A stretch of 64,000 bases of DNA. It comes from CAILUG01 sp903844415 (GTDB taxonomy: Bacteria; Pseudomonadota; Gammaproteobacteria; Pseudomonadales; Pseudohongiellaceae). Every line of letters begins with the position of its first letter. The first letter of the stretch is position 1. The stretch lies in contig CANJTS010000001.1 of NCBI GenBank assembly GCA_947477655.1, forward strand, positions 434,001-498,000, in the 5' to 3' direction. A model generated the notes under the pieces. The model had not been told where the DNA came from. It worked only from the letters and a program-made list of their open reading frames with translations, and did no database searches. Position numbers and translations under genes: made by a program. Shown in pieces: positions 45,416 through 53,451 of the stretch.

Positions 45416-46450
45416 TCAATTTTTGTCAGCCGCAAACAAAGCTTCCACAAAACTATCAGCAGCAAAGGGTCGTAAATCTTCAGCTTTTTCACCAATGCCG
45501 ATATAGCGTAATGGTAATGCCAATTCTTTGGCAATGGCGAATACCATTCCACCTTTGGCAGTACCATCGAGTTTGCTCAGTACTAGGCCGCTTACCTGCA
45601 CCGCTTGCGTAAAATTACGTGCCTGGCTGAGCGCGTTCTGACCGTTTGTCGCATCCAGCACCAGCATTATTTCGTGTGGTACCTCGGCATCAAGTTTTTT
45701 TAACACCCGCACCACTTTTTCGAGCTCATTCATTAAATTGCTTTTGTTATGCAAACGGCCGGCTGTATCGGCGATCAACACATCAACCCCTTTGGCAGCA
45801 GCCGATTGATACGCATCAAAAATAACGGAAGCACTATCAGCGCCTGTATGTTGTGCCACAACTGGTATCTTGTTGCGTTCGCCCCACACTTGTAATTGTT
45901 CTACAGCTGCTGCGCGAAAAGTATCACCGGCTGCCAACATTACCGACATGCCTTCCTTCTGAAAACGTTTGGCGAGTTTGCCGATAGTGGTGGTTTTGCC
46001 AACCCCATTTACACCGACCATTAGAATGACGAAGGGTTTGCCTTGGCTGGCCCGTATGACCAGTGGTACCTCACAGGGCTTGAGCATAGTGTGCAAAATT
46101 TCTTTCACAGCCTGGTACAGCGCGTCTGAATCGGCAAGCTGGTTGCGCTTGAGTCGCCCGGTGAGCTCTTCGATAATGGCAGCCGTGGCTTTGATCCCCA
46201 CATCCGCGGTCAACAAGCGTGTTTCTAATTCGTCCATCAAAGACTGATCAATCGCTTTTTTGCCAAGCAGCAGGGAGCCCAGTCCCTGCACAAAGCTGGT
46301 GCTGGTGCGGCTAAGCCCTGCTTTAAGCCTAGACAACAAGCCGCTGGGAGTTGTTTCTACCGGGGCAAGTGTTTCTTGTGTGGGCTGGGTCGGTACAGAC
46401 TCAGCCTTGGGAGGTTTACCAAAACCAAACATAGGCGGGAAAACTGACAT
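45416..46450 (-). CDS. ftsY: Signal recognition particle receptor FtsY
   Basis: SRP-receptor GTPase that docks ribosome-nascent chain complexes to the membrane. 344 residues with a short N-terminal region before the NG domain. ATG 46450 is used; ATG 46432 (MFGFGKPPK) is the common FtsY opening and is equally possible. GVNGVGKTTTIGKLA is the P-loop, AGDTFRAAAVEQL the switch region, DTAGRLHNK G3, and LSKLDGTAKGG G4/G5. ftsE and ftsX do not follow. Divergent from rsmD, the usual neighbour. Confidence 0.97.
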   Translation of the reverse strand: MSVFPPMFGFGKPPKAESVPTQPTQETLAPVETTPSGLLSRLKAGLSRTSTSFVQGLGSLLLGKKAIDQSLMDELETRLLTADVGIKATAAIIEELTGRLKRNQLADSDALYQAVKEILHTMLKPCEVPLVIRASQGKPFVILMVGVNGVGKTTTIGKLAKRFQKEGMSVMLAAGDTFRAAAVEQLQVWGERNKIPVVAQHTGADSASVIFDAYQSAAAKGVDVLIADTAGRLHNKSNLMNELEKVVRVLKKLDAEVPHEIMLVLDATNGQNALSQARNFTQAVQVSGLVLSKLDGTAKGGMVFAIAKELALPLRYIGIGEKAEDLRPFAADSFVEALFAADKN

Positions 46451-46622
46451 CTATTGGGGCGGCAATGCTACCAGCCATGCCCCTGGTGTTCTATAGCAGG
46501 CTTAATACACAACTTTCACCGCTGGTTTGCAAAGTGCACAATGGCGGTGTTTTTTCACACGCATAGGATGACAAAATAAGCTGGCCAAGCATGCCGCCTA
46601 TTGCTCATAGCTATTGAGCACA

Positions 46623-46667
46623 GCTATTGACCATGCCTATTGACCATGCCTATTGACCATAGGCATG
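46623..46667. repeat. Tandem 13-bp repeats ending in an inverted repeat
   Basis: GCCTATTGACCAT occurs twice exactly (46635-46647, 46648-46660) and once with a missing C (46623-46634), with a related CTATTGAGCA just before. CATGCCTAT (46645-46653) and ATAGGCATG (46659-46667) form a 9-bp perfect inverted repeat. It lies in the rsmD leader, between divergent ftsY and rsmD. Confidence 0.75.
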
Positions 46668-46717
46668 TGGTTTTTTGACACCATTTTTCCAATTCATAAC
46701 TTTAAGAGCCCCCAACC

Positions 46718-47296
46718 ATGGCCGCAGCTGCAAACAATCCCCGCAACCGCTTACGTATTATTGGCGGCGAATGGCGCAGTCGTATGGTGAGTTTTGCCGA
46801 CCTAAAGGATATTCGCCCCACGCCTGATCGTGTGCGCGAAACCTTATTTAACTGGTTGCAATCACATATTGTGGGTGCTTACTGTCTCGATTTATTTGCT
46901 GGCAGTGGTGTGTTGGGTTTTGAAGCGCTGTCACGTGGCGCCACTTCGGTACACACCTTGGAACTAGATCCGCAAGCTGCTGCTGCAATCCGTCACAACA
47001 TACAGCTTTTAAAAACCGAGCATATGCATTTGTTGCAAAAGAATGCTCTGGACTGGTTGCAACACAACCCAGATGGTTTGCAGTTTGATGTGGTGTTTAT
47101 CGATCCGCCCTTTGCTGCCGGTTTGTACGAAGTGTGTTGCCAGTTGTTGCAAGAAAAAAACTGGCTCTGTGCTCACGCTCTGATTTATCTCGAATCGGAT
47201 CAGGCGCCCGATAAATTGAAGCTGCCAGCAGACTGGACACTGCTCCGCAACAAACGTGCTGGCTCAGTGTATTACAGCTTGTGGCAGCTCAGTTGA
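46718..47296 (+). CDS. rsmD: 16S rRNA (guanine(966)-N2)-methyltransferase
   Basis: SAM-dependent methyltransferase acting on G966 in 16S rRNA. 192 residues. LRIIGGEWRSRMVSF and IRPTPDRVRETLFNWL form the RsmD N-terminus, LDLFAGSGVLGFEALSRGA is the SAM loop, and VVFIDPPFAAGLY holds the DPPF catalytic motif. Divergent from ftsY across a 267-base gap that contains the tandem repeats. A terminator follows. Confidence 0.97.
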   Translation: MAAAANNPRNRLRIIGGEWRSRMVSFADLKDIRPTPDRVRETLFNWLQSHIVGAYCLDLFAGSGVLGFEALSRGATSVHTLELDPQAAAAIRHNIQLLKTEHMHLLQKNALDWLQHNPDGLQFDVVFIDPPFAAGLYEVCCQLLQEKNWLCAHALIYLESDQAPDKLKLPADWTLLRNKRAGSVYYSLWQLS

Positions 47297-47306
47297 AAAG
47301 CATGCA

Positions 47307-47336
47307 ATAAGTATCATTGATACTTATCCATTTTTT
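47307..47336 (+). terminator. Rho-independent terminator after rsmD
   Basis: ATAAGTATC (47307-47315) and GATACTTAT (47319-47327) make a 9-bp stem with a 3-base loop, followed by CCA and TTTTTT. It is 10 bases after the rsmD stop. A second inverted repeat (47386-47392 with 47408-47414) is closer to the convergent RidA-like gene. Confidence 0.75.
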
Positions 47337-47426
47337 AGCTGGGTTTTTCAGGTATTTAGTAAAGATACTGCTCTGTTGGCAAGTTGGATACCGATAGACT
47401 ACAAATAGGTATCCGACACAGTAGCA

Positions 47427-47819
47427 CTAATCTTTTTTGTGAAAAGTAAATTCGATTTCCACTTTAGCACCCAAAGGAAGAGCTGCAACGCCAATGGAGG
47501 TACGTGCAGGTGGAGCTGCAGTGATGTTGTTGAATACTTTTTCCCAAGACACATTTATCTCAGCAAATTTGTCCATCTGAATGGTGAATATTCTGGCAAT
47601 AGCCAGATGTTCGAACTCAAGCCCAAACTCGGTCATCAGCACTTGCAGATTTTCCAGAATTTTTGCGGCTTGATCTCCTACTGTTTCTCCAACTATCGCG
47701 CCAGTCTGACGATCTTGGGCGAGCAGGCCACTCATATAATAGTGAGGACCAACTTTGGTGACATGGCTGTATTTGTAAGCGGGTTTGGGTAGATTTTTGG
47801 AGAGCATAGCTTTACGCAT
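47427..47819 (-). CDS. RidA-family enamine/imine deaminase
   Basis: 130-residue trimeric YjgF/YER057c/UK114 protein; RidA members hydrolyse reactive enamine/imine intermediates of amino-acid metabolism. YYMSGLLAQDRQTGAIVG, AAKILENLQVLMTEFGL and ARTSIGVAALPLGAKVEIEFTF are the family blocks, with the conserved Arg of PARTSIG that contacts the substrate carboxylate. The canonical SGQIP motif at the N-side reads SGLLAQ, so this may belong to a non-RidA subgroup. An AGGAAG precedes the ATG. Confidence 0.87.
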   Translation of the reverse strand: MRKAMLSKNLPKPAYKYSHVTKVGPHYYMSGLLAQDRQTGAIVGETVGDQAAKILENLQVLMTEFGLEFEHLAIARIFTIQMDKFAEINVSWEKVFNNITAAPPARTSIGVAALPLGAKVEIEFTFHKKD

Positions 47820-47945
47820 GGAGACTTCCTATAAGTATTAAAAGTGGTTTCCCAACATAACAGATTCCATTCCCGCTGCCATCCTGCCAAAGCCGTGCAG
47901 GGCATGGGGTATAATTGTGCAGTGTGTTAACTCGAGACTTCCTTA

Positions 47946-48416
47946 ATGCGAACTGTAGTTTATCCCGGCACATTTAATCCCATTACCAACGGTCATACCG
48001 ATCTGGTTGAAAGGGCCGCTAGCATTTTTGATCAGGTTATTGTGGCGGTAGGCAATAGCACCCAGAAATCCAGCCGAATGTCGCTTCAGACGCGGGTTGC
48101 ACTGTGTCAGCAAGTGCTGGGACATATCCGTAATGTAGAAGTGAGCAGTTTTACTGGTCTACTAACCGATTTTGTGGAGCAACGCGGCGCGCGCTTAATT
48201 CTGCGCGGCCTACGCACCGTTGCCGATTTTGAATACGAATTTCAACTGGTGGGCATGAATCGCGTGCTAGCACCGGAAATTGAAACCTTGTTTCTGGCAC
48301 CAGACGAACATTTTTCCTATATTTCTTCGACGCTGGTACGGGAAATTGCTGGGTATGGCGGTGACGTCAGCCAGTTTGTTCATCCGGTTGTAGCAGCAGC
48401 GATGCGAGAATCTTAA
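47946..48416 (+). CDS. coaD: Phosphopantetheine adenylyltransferase
   Basis: Penultimate step of coenzyme A synthesis, adenylating 4'-phosphopantetheine. 156 residues. VVYPGTFNPITNGHTDLVERAA carries the T-x-G-H nucleotidyltransferase site, LILRGLRTVADFEYEFQL the substrate Arg, and YISSTLVREIAGYGGDVSQFV the second ATP-binding motif ISSTxVRE. The ferredoxin gene follows after 2 bases, the coaD-yfhL coupling common in Gammaproteobacteria. Confidence 0.98.
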   Translation: MRTVVYPGTFNPITNGHTDLVERAASIFDQVIVAVGNSTQKSSRMSLQTRVALCQQVLGHIRNVEVSSFTGLLTDFVEQRGARLILRGLRTVADFEYEFQLVGMNRVLAPEIETLFLAPDEHFSYISSTLVREIAGYGGDVSQFVHPVVAAAMRES

Positions 48417-48418
48417 TT

Positions 48419-48706
48419 ATGGCACTGATCATCACCGATGAATGTATCAACTGTGATGTCTGTGAACCAGAATGCCCGAACGGGGCAATTTCAATGGGTT
48501 CGCAGATTTACGTGATCGACCCTAAACTCTGCACCGAATGTGTCGGCCATTTTGCAACATCGCAATGTGTTGAAGTGTGTCCGGTCGCGTGTATTCCGCT
48601 CGACCTTGCGCATGTGGAAACACCTGCGCAATTGCTTGCCAAATATCAAATTATTACGAGCAACACTACGCCACTTCATTCGCCAAAACTGGCATCACAC
48701 TCGTAG
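48419..48706 (+). CDS. yfhL: YfhL-type 2[4Fe-4S] ferredoxin
   Basis: 95-residue cytosolic ferredoxin with two [4Fe-4S] clusters. CINCDVCEPECPNG supplies the first CxxCxxCxxxCP motif; CTECVGHFATSQCVEVCPVAC is the second, with the extra eight-residue insertion between its second and third cysteines typical of YfhL/Alvin ferredoxins, which have unusually low potentials. Its last 31 bases overlap the end of the convergent gene at 48676. Confidence 0.94.
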   Translation: MALIITDECINCDVCEPECPNGAISMGSQIYVIDPKLCTECVGHFATSQCVEVCPVACIPLDLAHVETPAQLLAKYQIITSNTTPLHSPKLASHS

Positions 48707-49401
48707 GGATAGATGTATTCGTTTGCCACTCTACGCCAAGCCATAAGCCGCGCCGCCATACCCTGAAACACTTCCGGATCTTCTGAAACTTGTGTGGCTA
48801 GCAACACTTGACCATCAGCGCTCAACTTGAACCGTTCGCTTAAATGTAAATTGTCGCTGTGACTAAAGCCATTATTCATGAAAGTGGCAGCAGCTATATG
48901 TGTTGTGTCCACCACCAACTCATCACCTTCCCAATGTCCTATAGAGTGCCCATTTTTGGTATGCGGCGCATCTGCCGGTGGATGTTGTCTGCCATCCAGA
49001 AAAATCACGCGGACCATGTCGTAGTATTCCATACGCATAACCAGCAGTTTGCTGTCTTGATAAATTTCCATCGGGAAGGGCGCTTGCATGTAGAAGGCTA
49101 CTGAGGGTTGAGTACAGGTAAATTCCCGCGTGAATTCTTCAGCAAAATCGTAGTTTTTTACTTGCTCTTGCGCTTTAGCGCTCAAAACCAGACCACTGTA
49201 CTGGCCTTCGCCCAACTCACCAGCACCGGCATCGTTAATGAAAATTGCGCCGGCGGGCAACTTGTCGAGCAACTCCTTGGCCTGGACACCAGGGTCAAAT
49301 TGCACAGCCCAAAAACTGTCCAGCATTGGCGTTTGTGCCAACAGCCAGCCGGGCAACACTAGCACCAACAACAGCAATATTTGTGTGGATAGTTTGCTCA
49401 T
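48676..49401 (-). CDS. Exported conserved protein of unknown function
   Basis: 241 residues with a signal peptide (LSTQILLLLVLVLPGWLLAQ). The C-terminal half contains the recurrent block VIFLDGRQHPPADAPHTKNG, then HSIGHWEGDELVVDTTHI, known from exported proteins abundant in marine Gammaproteobacteria and Acidobacteria; its function is not established. Two cysteines (FTCTQ, YECDA) could pair. AAGGATTAGGT precedes the ATG, which lies 2 bases after the DUF6152 stop, so the two form an operon. Its 3' end overlaps yfhL. Confidence 0.72.
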   Translation of the reverse strand: MSKLSTQILLLLVLVLPGWLLAQTPMLDSFWAVQFDPGVQAKELLDKLPAGAIFINDAGAGELGEGQYSGLVLSAKAQEQVKNYDFAEEFTREFTCTQPSVAFYMQAPFPMEIYQDSKLLVMRMEYYDMVRVIFLDGRQHPPADAPHTKNGHSIGHWEGDELVVDTTHIAAATFMNNGFSHSDNLHLSERFKLSADGQVLLATQVSEDPEVFQGMAARLMAWRRVANEYIYPYECDASFGE

Positions 49402-49403
49402 AC

Positions 49404-49814
49404 CTAATCCTTTTCTGCGGGTGGTGCGGTACGGGCCTGACCAATGAGTTCGTGGCCGTCGGCAAACACTACTTTACTGATGCGCATATAGGAGGTGCCA
49501 TCCCGCGCAGGAAATCCTTCAACGGTGATGTTATCGCCCGCCTTGAGCGATTCTTTAGTCCAGCCACGCCGTTTCAGAACATTGGGCGAATTAGTTTCGG
49601 CGCGCCATTGCGCAACCTGTCCACTGGCGTCGACAACCGAGAATGTGAGCATGCCATGCGGATTACTGAATCGGAAACTGTCAACAGTGCCTGAAACAAA
49701 TATGGTGTTGTCCGCCACAAAATGCACCGCGAAAGAATGATGGGCCTGCGCCAATGGCGCAAGAAAAAAAGCGTTTAATATGATGACTATTCCTTGGATT
49801 TTTTTACTGAGCAT
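49404..49814 (-). CDS. DUF6152-family exported protein
   Basis: 136 residues from ATG 49814; the frame is open for another 17 codons upstream but the signal peptide begins here (MLSKKIQGIVIILNAFFLAPLAQA). The mature protein starts HHSFAVHFVADNTIF and contains GTVDSFRFSNPHGMLTFSVVD and TVEGFPARDGTSYMRI, a small OB-like beta barrel as in DUF6152. It probably acts with the downstream gene, since the same two families commonly occur together (from memory). mutM precedes it by 38 bases. Confidence 0.78.
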   Translation of the reverse strand: MLSKKIQGIVIILNAFFLAPLAQAHHSFAVHFVADNTIFVSGTVDSFRFSNPHGMLTFSVVDASGQVAQWRAETNSPNVLKRRGWTKESLKAGDNITVEGFPARDGTSYMRISKVVFADGHELIGQARTAPPAEKD

Positions 49815-49852
49815 ATGACAACTTTGCCTTTGTAGTCTGACGGTACCCGATG

Positions 49853-50668
49853 TTAACGCTGACATTTTGGACAGTAAACAGTCGAGCGTTGCCCGAGCCG
49901 GATTTCCTTGAGGGAGGTATTACATTTCACGCAGGGCTGCTCCCCACGCCCATACACAAGCAAGGACTGTTTAAAATAACCGGGCTTGCCATCACTACCT
50001 ATAAAGTCGCGCAAGGTAGTACCGCCTGCCGCAATAGCACGGCTTAGCACTTTTTTTATTTCCAACACCAAGGTTTGATACTGCGCAGCAGTAACAGAGC
50101 CTGCCTTGCGTTTAGGAGCGATGCCCGCAGCAAACAAAGCTTCATTGGCGTAGATGTTGCCGACTCCCACCACAACATGCCCATCCATGATGAAGGTTTT
50201 GATCGGGACGCTACGTTTGCGGGAACGGGTAAATATATAGTCGGTGTTGAAGCTATCTTCTAGCGGTTCCGGTCCCAGCTCCGCCAGCAGTGGATGCGAT
50301 GTGGGATCGCCCTGCACCCACAGCACACAGCCAAATCGACGTGGATCGTGAAACCGTAACACTTTGCCGCTGGCTAAACATAAATCAATATGATCGTGTT
50401 TAAGCACCGGCTCGTTGCTTTCCAAAATCCGCAAGCTGCCCGACATGCCCAGATGAATCAGCACAGTCCCGACGCGTGTATTGAGTAGCAGGTATTTGGC
50501 ACGGCGATCAATCGACGTGATCACTTGTCCAGCCAGATGTTGTGCGAGGGTGGGAGAAACAGGCCAGCGTAAACGTCTGTCTCTAATCAACACTTTTTCA
50601 ACCACCACTCCCAGCACATGGGGAGTGATGCCCTGACGGGTGGTTTCTACTTCGGGGAGTTCCGGCAT
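49853..50668 (-). CDS. mutM: Formamidopyrimidine-DNA glycosylase
   Basis: Base-excision repair enzyme removing 8-oxoguanine and formamidopyrimidines, with beta/delta lyase activity. 271 residues. MPELPEVETTRQGI gives the catalytic Pro2 and Glu3, RRAKYLLL the Lys57-type residue, VVGVGNIYANEALFAAGI the helix-two-turns-helix, and CVKCN plus CPKC near the end the zinc finger. Followed by the DUF6152 pair and preceded by the ExbB-like gene with a 25-base gap. Confidence 0.98.
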   Translation of the reverse strand: MPELPEVETTRQGITPHVLGVVVEKVLIRDRRLRWPVSPTLAQHLAGQVITSIDRRAKYLLLNTRVGTVLIHLGMSGSLRILESNEPVLKHDHIDLCLASGKVLRFHDPRRFGCVLWVQGDPTSHPLLAELGPEPLEDSFNTDYIFTRSRKRSVPIKTFIMDGHVVVGVGNIYANEALFAAGIAPKRKAGSVTAAQYQTLVLEIKKVLSRAIAAGGTTLRDFIGSDGKPGYFKQSLLVYGRGEQPCVKCNTSLKEIRLGQRSTVYCPKCQR

Positions 50669-50693
50669 GGCGCCTAGTTATCAAGCTGCTAAG

Positions 50694-51563
50694 TTATCGG
50701 AGCTGCATCTTATCAAGCTGTCGCGTGATCCCAGCAGCATCAGTACGCAAGCGGCTGATTAATTCATCTTCTGCATATTGCTCGGTGTCGAGTACCAAAC
50801 GATCGTGAATCAGTTGTAGTTCGTGGAACACATACATCACTAAAATACACAGTGTTAACGCCGTGAAGGTAGAGTTGAACGACAACCCTAAACCCGAGGT
50901 CAACGCTGCAGGGTTGGTACTGTTTAATACAAATTGGGCACTTTCCAACGCTTCCCCGAGACCACGTACAGTACCCACAAAACCAATGGCTGGAATCGAC
51001 CACACCGCAAACCGGATAGTCGATAATTCCGAATCGAGCCGAGTAGCTTCAATCTCACAACTATGATGCACGGTGGTGGCAGCATCCTGGATACTGCGAG
51101 TAGCGCCAAAACGCTTCAACGCCGATTTCAATACCCGCGGCACTACCGTTTCCCGCATGTGTTGCGGTAGTTGATCAAAGCGCCGCAGATGATCCCTAGC
51201 ATCGTCGGGCAAAATGCACGAGCCCGGTTGCAACTGCAAAATGTCTTCTTCCAGCAATTTGCGGGAGCGGCTGGCGTGACTGACGCGCAGTGCTGCCAAC
51301 AATAAGGCCCAAACGGTAACGATAATGGATGCCTCTGGTTCCGGCTCTGCAATAATTACCAGAATAGAACGTGTGGGGGTGTATGTGGGGTCTGCATTGA
51401 CCAGCGCTTGTTGCTCGACGCTCCACTGTTCCGCCGAGGGCCTGACATGCACAGCGTAAAAAATTTGAATCACCAGCGTAACCAGCAACAACAGGGCGAT
51501 GCTCATGAAGCGATCTAGAGTCTTGTTGGTCTGGAGAACACCCAGCCAGTCTGAAATTTGCAT
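50694..51563 (-). CDS. MotA/TolQ/ExbB-family proton-channel protein
   Basis: 289-residue inner-membrane protein. Four hydrophobic segments lie near residues 20-40, 79-94, 186-205 and 222-247. The family core is SIPAIGFVGTVRGLGEAL, then LTSGLGLSFNSTFTALTLCILVMYVFHEL, with Thr residues placed like the proton-path Thr of TolQ/ExbB. The large cytoplasmic loop between helices 2 and 3 is longer than in ExbB. No adjacent exbD or motB. Instead it is divergent from the envelope cluster at 52187-63884 whose two VWA proteins have an ExbD-like membrane helix; it is probably the channel subunit of that system. Upstream GAGGG. Confidence 0.85.
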   Translation of the reverse strand: MQISDWLGVLQTNKTLDRFMSIALLLLVTLVIQIFYAVHVRPSAEQWSVEQQALVNADPTYTPTRSILVIIAEPEPEASIIVTVWALLLAALRVSHASRSRKLLEEDILQLQPGSCILPDDARDHLRRFDQLPQHMRETVVPRVLKSALKRFGATRSIQDAATTVHHSCEIEATRLDSELSTIRFAVWSIPAIGFVGTVRGLGEALESAQFVLNSTNPAALTSGLGLSFNSTFTALTLCILVMYVFHELQLIHDRLVLDTEQYAEDELISRLRTDAAGITRQLDKMQLR

Positions 51564-52186
51564 TGTGTATAACCCTCAACCTGCGCACGCGAAAATTTGA
51601 ATGAGTTTGCGGTGCCCGTGTAATGGCCTGAATGTAGCTGCCAGAGCTCGCGAATGCGCGGGAGAGTAAACGCCCTATTTGTTTAAGTCCAGCCTATTTA
51701 ACCCCTCAAAAAAGTTACTCAATAAGTGCTCGGCGGTGTTTTTGTGCCGGGACTTAGTCACGCCCGAAAGCGCATTTTTATGCTTATAAAACAACTAAGC
51801 CTGCCCTTGTGTCTAACCGGGTTACTCTTAAAAACAAAGGCCTACAGCACGACAGTTGGCCCCGTTGTGCTTTATAGCCATGTAGCCCACCCTATATTCC
51901 AGTAGCGCCAAAAAATTGACTCTGGTGTTGTCTTGCACCTGTTGCCAAAAACACAACACGCAGTGCAGCCATTTAACTATTCAACGCCGGCTTAAGTTTG
52001 AGTTAAGCTTAAGTGATTAATGATCAGACCTAAGACGCCCAGTTCGGGATATAAGGTGTTTTATTGGTACAATTGTTGGCACGTCAATCAGTTCATCGAC
52101 GATCCAGTAATTAGTTTGTTAACTCGCAGTACCAACGTTACCCACGACACAAACGTCGAATAGTTATGCAAGCGGAGGCAACCATC
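51564..52186. other. Gene-free divergent control region
   Basis: 623 bases between the ExbB-like gene and the polyserine lipoprotein, long for this compact window. No open frame of note. It contains CTTAAG at 51991 and 52008 and a TTAAGCTTAA palindrome at 52003-52012, then AT-rich sequence and, at about 52168-52177, a GGAGG for the lipoprotein start. Promoters for both directions must lie here, but no regulator site is recognisable. Confidence 0.6.
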
Positions 52187-53413
52187 ATGCACAAATCACT
52201 CTCCTGGATGAAAAACTCGAGGATGAACAAGCCAGGGACGCGGTTCCCCTCCAAGGCTTTAGTATTAGCTGCTGCCGTGGGACTGGTCTTGGCCGGGTGT
52301 CAAACTCAACAGCAAAGCAGCAGTAGCAGCTCAATGCCCTCCATGCCTACCGCCTCTTCAAGCTCCAGTTCGTCTTCACCACCATCAACGCCAAGCTCTT
52401 CAGCTTCGAGGCCAAGTAGTTCGCAATCTAGTTCCAGTTCTTCATCGTCCAGCTCGAGCTCGAGATCTTCATCGTCCAGCTCAAGCTCAAGCTCTTCATC
52501 GTCTAGCTCTACCGCCTCGACAAGGTCTTCGTCTTCGCAAACTGGTGGGACTCCACCTAGCTCCACCTCCAATAGCTCCACCTCCAAGCCGACGGGAGCA
52601 ACAGGGACAACACAAAGCGCATCAAATTCCGGGGCCCCAACAGACGGTAGCGAGAATGACGCAGAAAAAGAAGGTGACGAAGGTGGTGTCGACGTAAACG
52701 TTTCTGTAAACGGTACCCCGCTGCCTTCCAGTAACGCTCCGATTTCAGGCCTGCCAGGAGATGCCGGATTGCCAGGAGCTGCAGAACTGCCCGGCTCGAC
52801 AGGTAGTCAAAATGGTGGAGGCACAGTCGCAAATACTGGCACACAACCAGGGGCAGGTTCACAAGGTCGACCCCGCAATGGTTCAACCCAAGGCGGAACC
52901 CCAGGTGGCGCAACTGCTCGCGGTGCCGGTGACGATCCTTTTGCAGGTTTAGGTACGCCGGGCAGCGGCGGCATGACCGCCGCCGAACGCAGGGCAGCAC
53001 TGGATGCCCGTCTGGAGGTCAGTTTTGGCGTTTTTGACGGCATGATTTTAAGCGATCGCGAACGTGCTCAGGCCGAAGCAGATGCAGCAGGCAGCCAGGT
53101 CATGAGCACCGGTGGCGGTCAAGGTGACGGCCAAGAAAACGGCGGTTTAGAATCGGGCGAAAGCTCTGTTGCAGTCGCCTCAGCCCCCAACAGCGCTGTC
53201 GGTGGTGTCATGCCAGCAGGCGGCATTGGGCGTGAAGGCGACTTCTCCAACGTGAATGCACCAACTTTCCCGGTGCCCGGTGATATCCCCAGTGGTAATG
53301 ATGACGATGTGGTAGCGCGTCAATTACGCGAAGCAGCAATACACGAGCCAGATCCCGTACTACGCGAAAAACTGTGGGACGAATACCGTAAATACTCTGG
53401 CTTGGCACAATAG
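52187..53413 (+). CDS. Polyserine-rich outer-membrane lipoprotein
   Basis: 408 residues from ATG 52187, with GGAGG 8 bases upstream. A signal peptide ends in the lipobox LAGC (Cys38); +2 is Gln, so outer-membrane sorting is expected. Residues about 43-125 are almost entirely serine, with scattered Pro and Thr, coded by mixed serine codons. A Gly/Pro/Thr-rich stretch follows, then a more ordered region (ERRAALDARLEVSFGVFDGMILSDRERAQ) and a C-terminal conserved block, DDDVVARQLREAAIHEPDP, and REKLWDEYRKYSG, familiar to me from unnamed Gammaproteobacterial proteins. Polyserine linkers are a Cellvibrionaceae trait. First gene of the envelope cluster. Confidence 0.78.
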   Translation: MHKSLSWMKNSRMNKPGTRFPSKALVLAAAVGLVLAGCQTQQQSSSSSSMPSMPTASSSSSSSSPPSTPSSSASRPSSSQSSSSSSSSSSSSRSSSSSSSSSSSSSSSTASTRSSSSQTGGTPPSSTSNSSTSKPTGATGTTQSASNSGAPTDGSENDAEKEGDEGGVDVNVSVNGTPLPSSNAPISGLPGDAGLPGAAELPGSTGSQNGGGTVANTGTQPGAGSQGRPRNGSTQGGTPGGATARGAGDDPFAGLGTPGSGGMTAAERRAALDARLEVSFGVFDGMILSDRERAQAEADAAGSQVMSTGGGQGDGQENGGLESGESSVAVASAPNSAVGGVMPAGGIGREGDFSNVNAPTFPVPGDIPSGNDDDVVARQLREAAIHEPDPVLREKLWDEYRKYSGLAQ

Positions 53414-53451
53414 ATAAACATCAGGCAATACAGAACAAACTGGACAGTTTC

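Noticed and set aside
46623..46667. CRISPR or iteron array
   Set aside because: Units are contiguous 13-mers without spacers, and no cas or rep-initiation gene is near.
52070..52100. Sigma-54 promoter at TTGGCACG
   Set aside because: The required GC element at the -12 position is missing at the right spacing.
52306..52587. Minus-strand open frame rich in Glu, Asp and Leu
   Set aside because: It is the reverse complement of the polyserine codons of the lipoprotein; low complexity, no ribosome-binding site.
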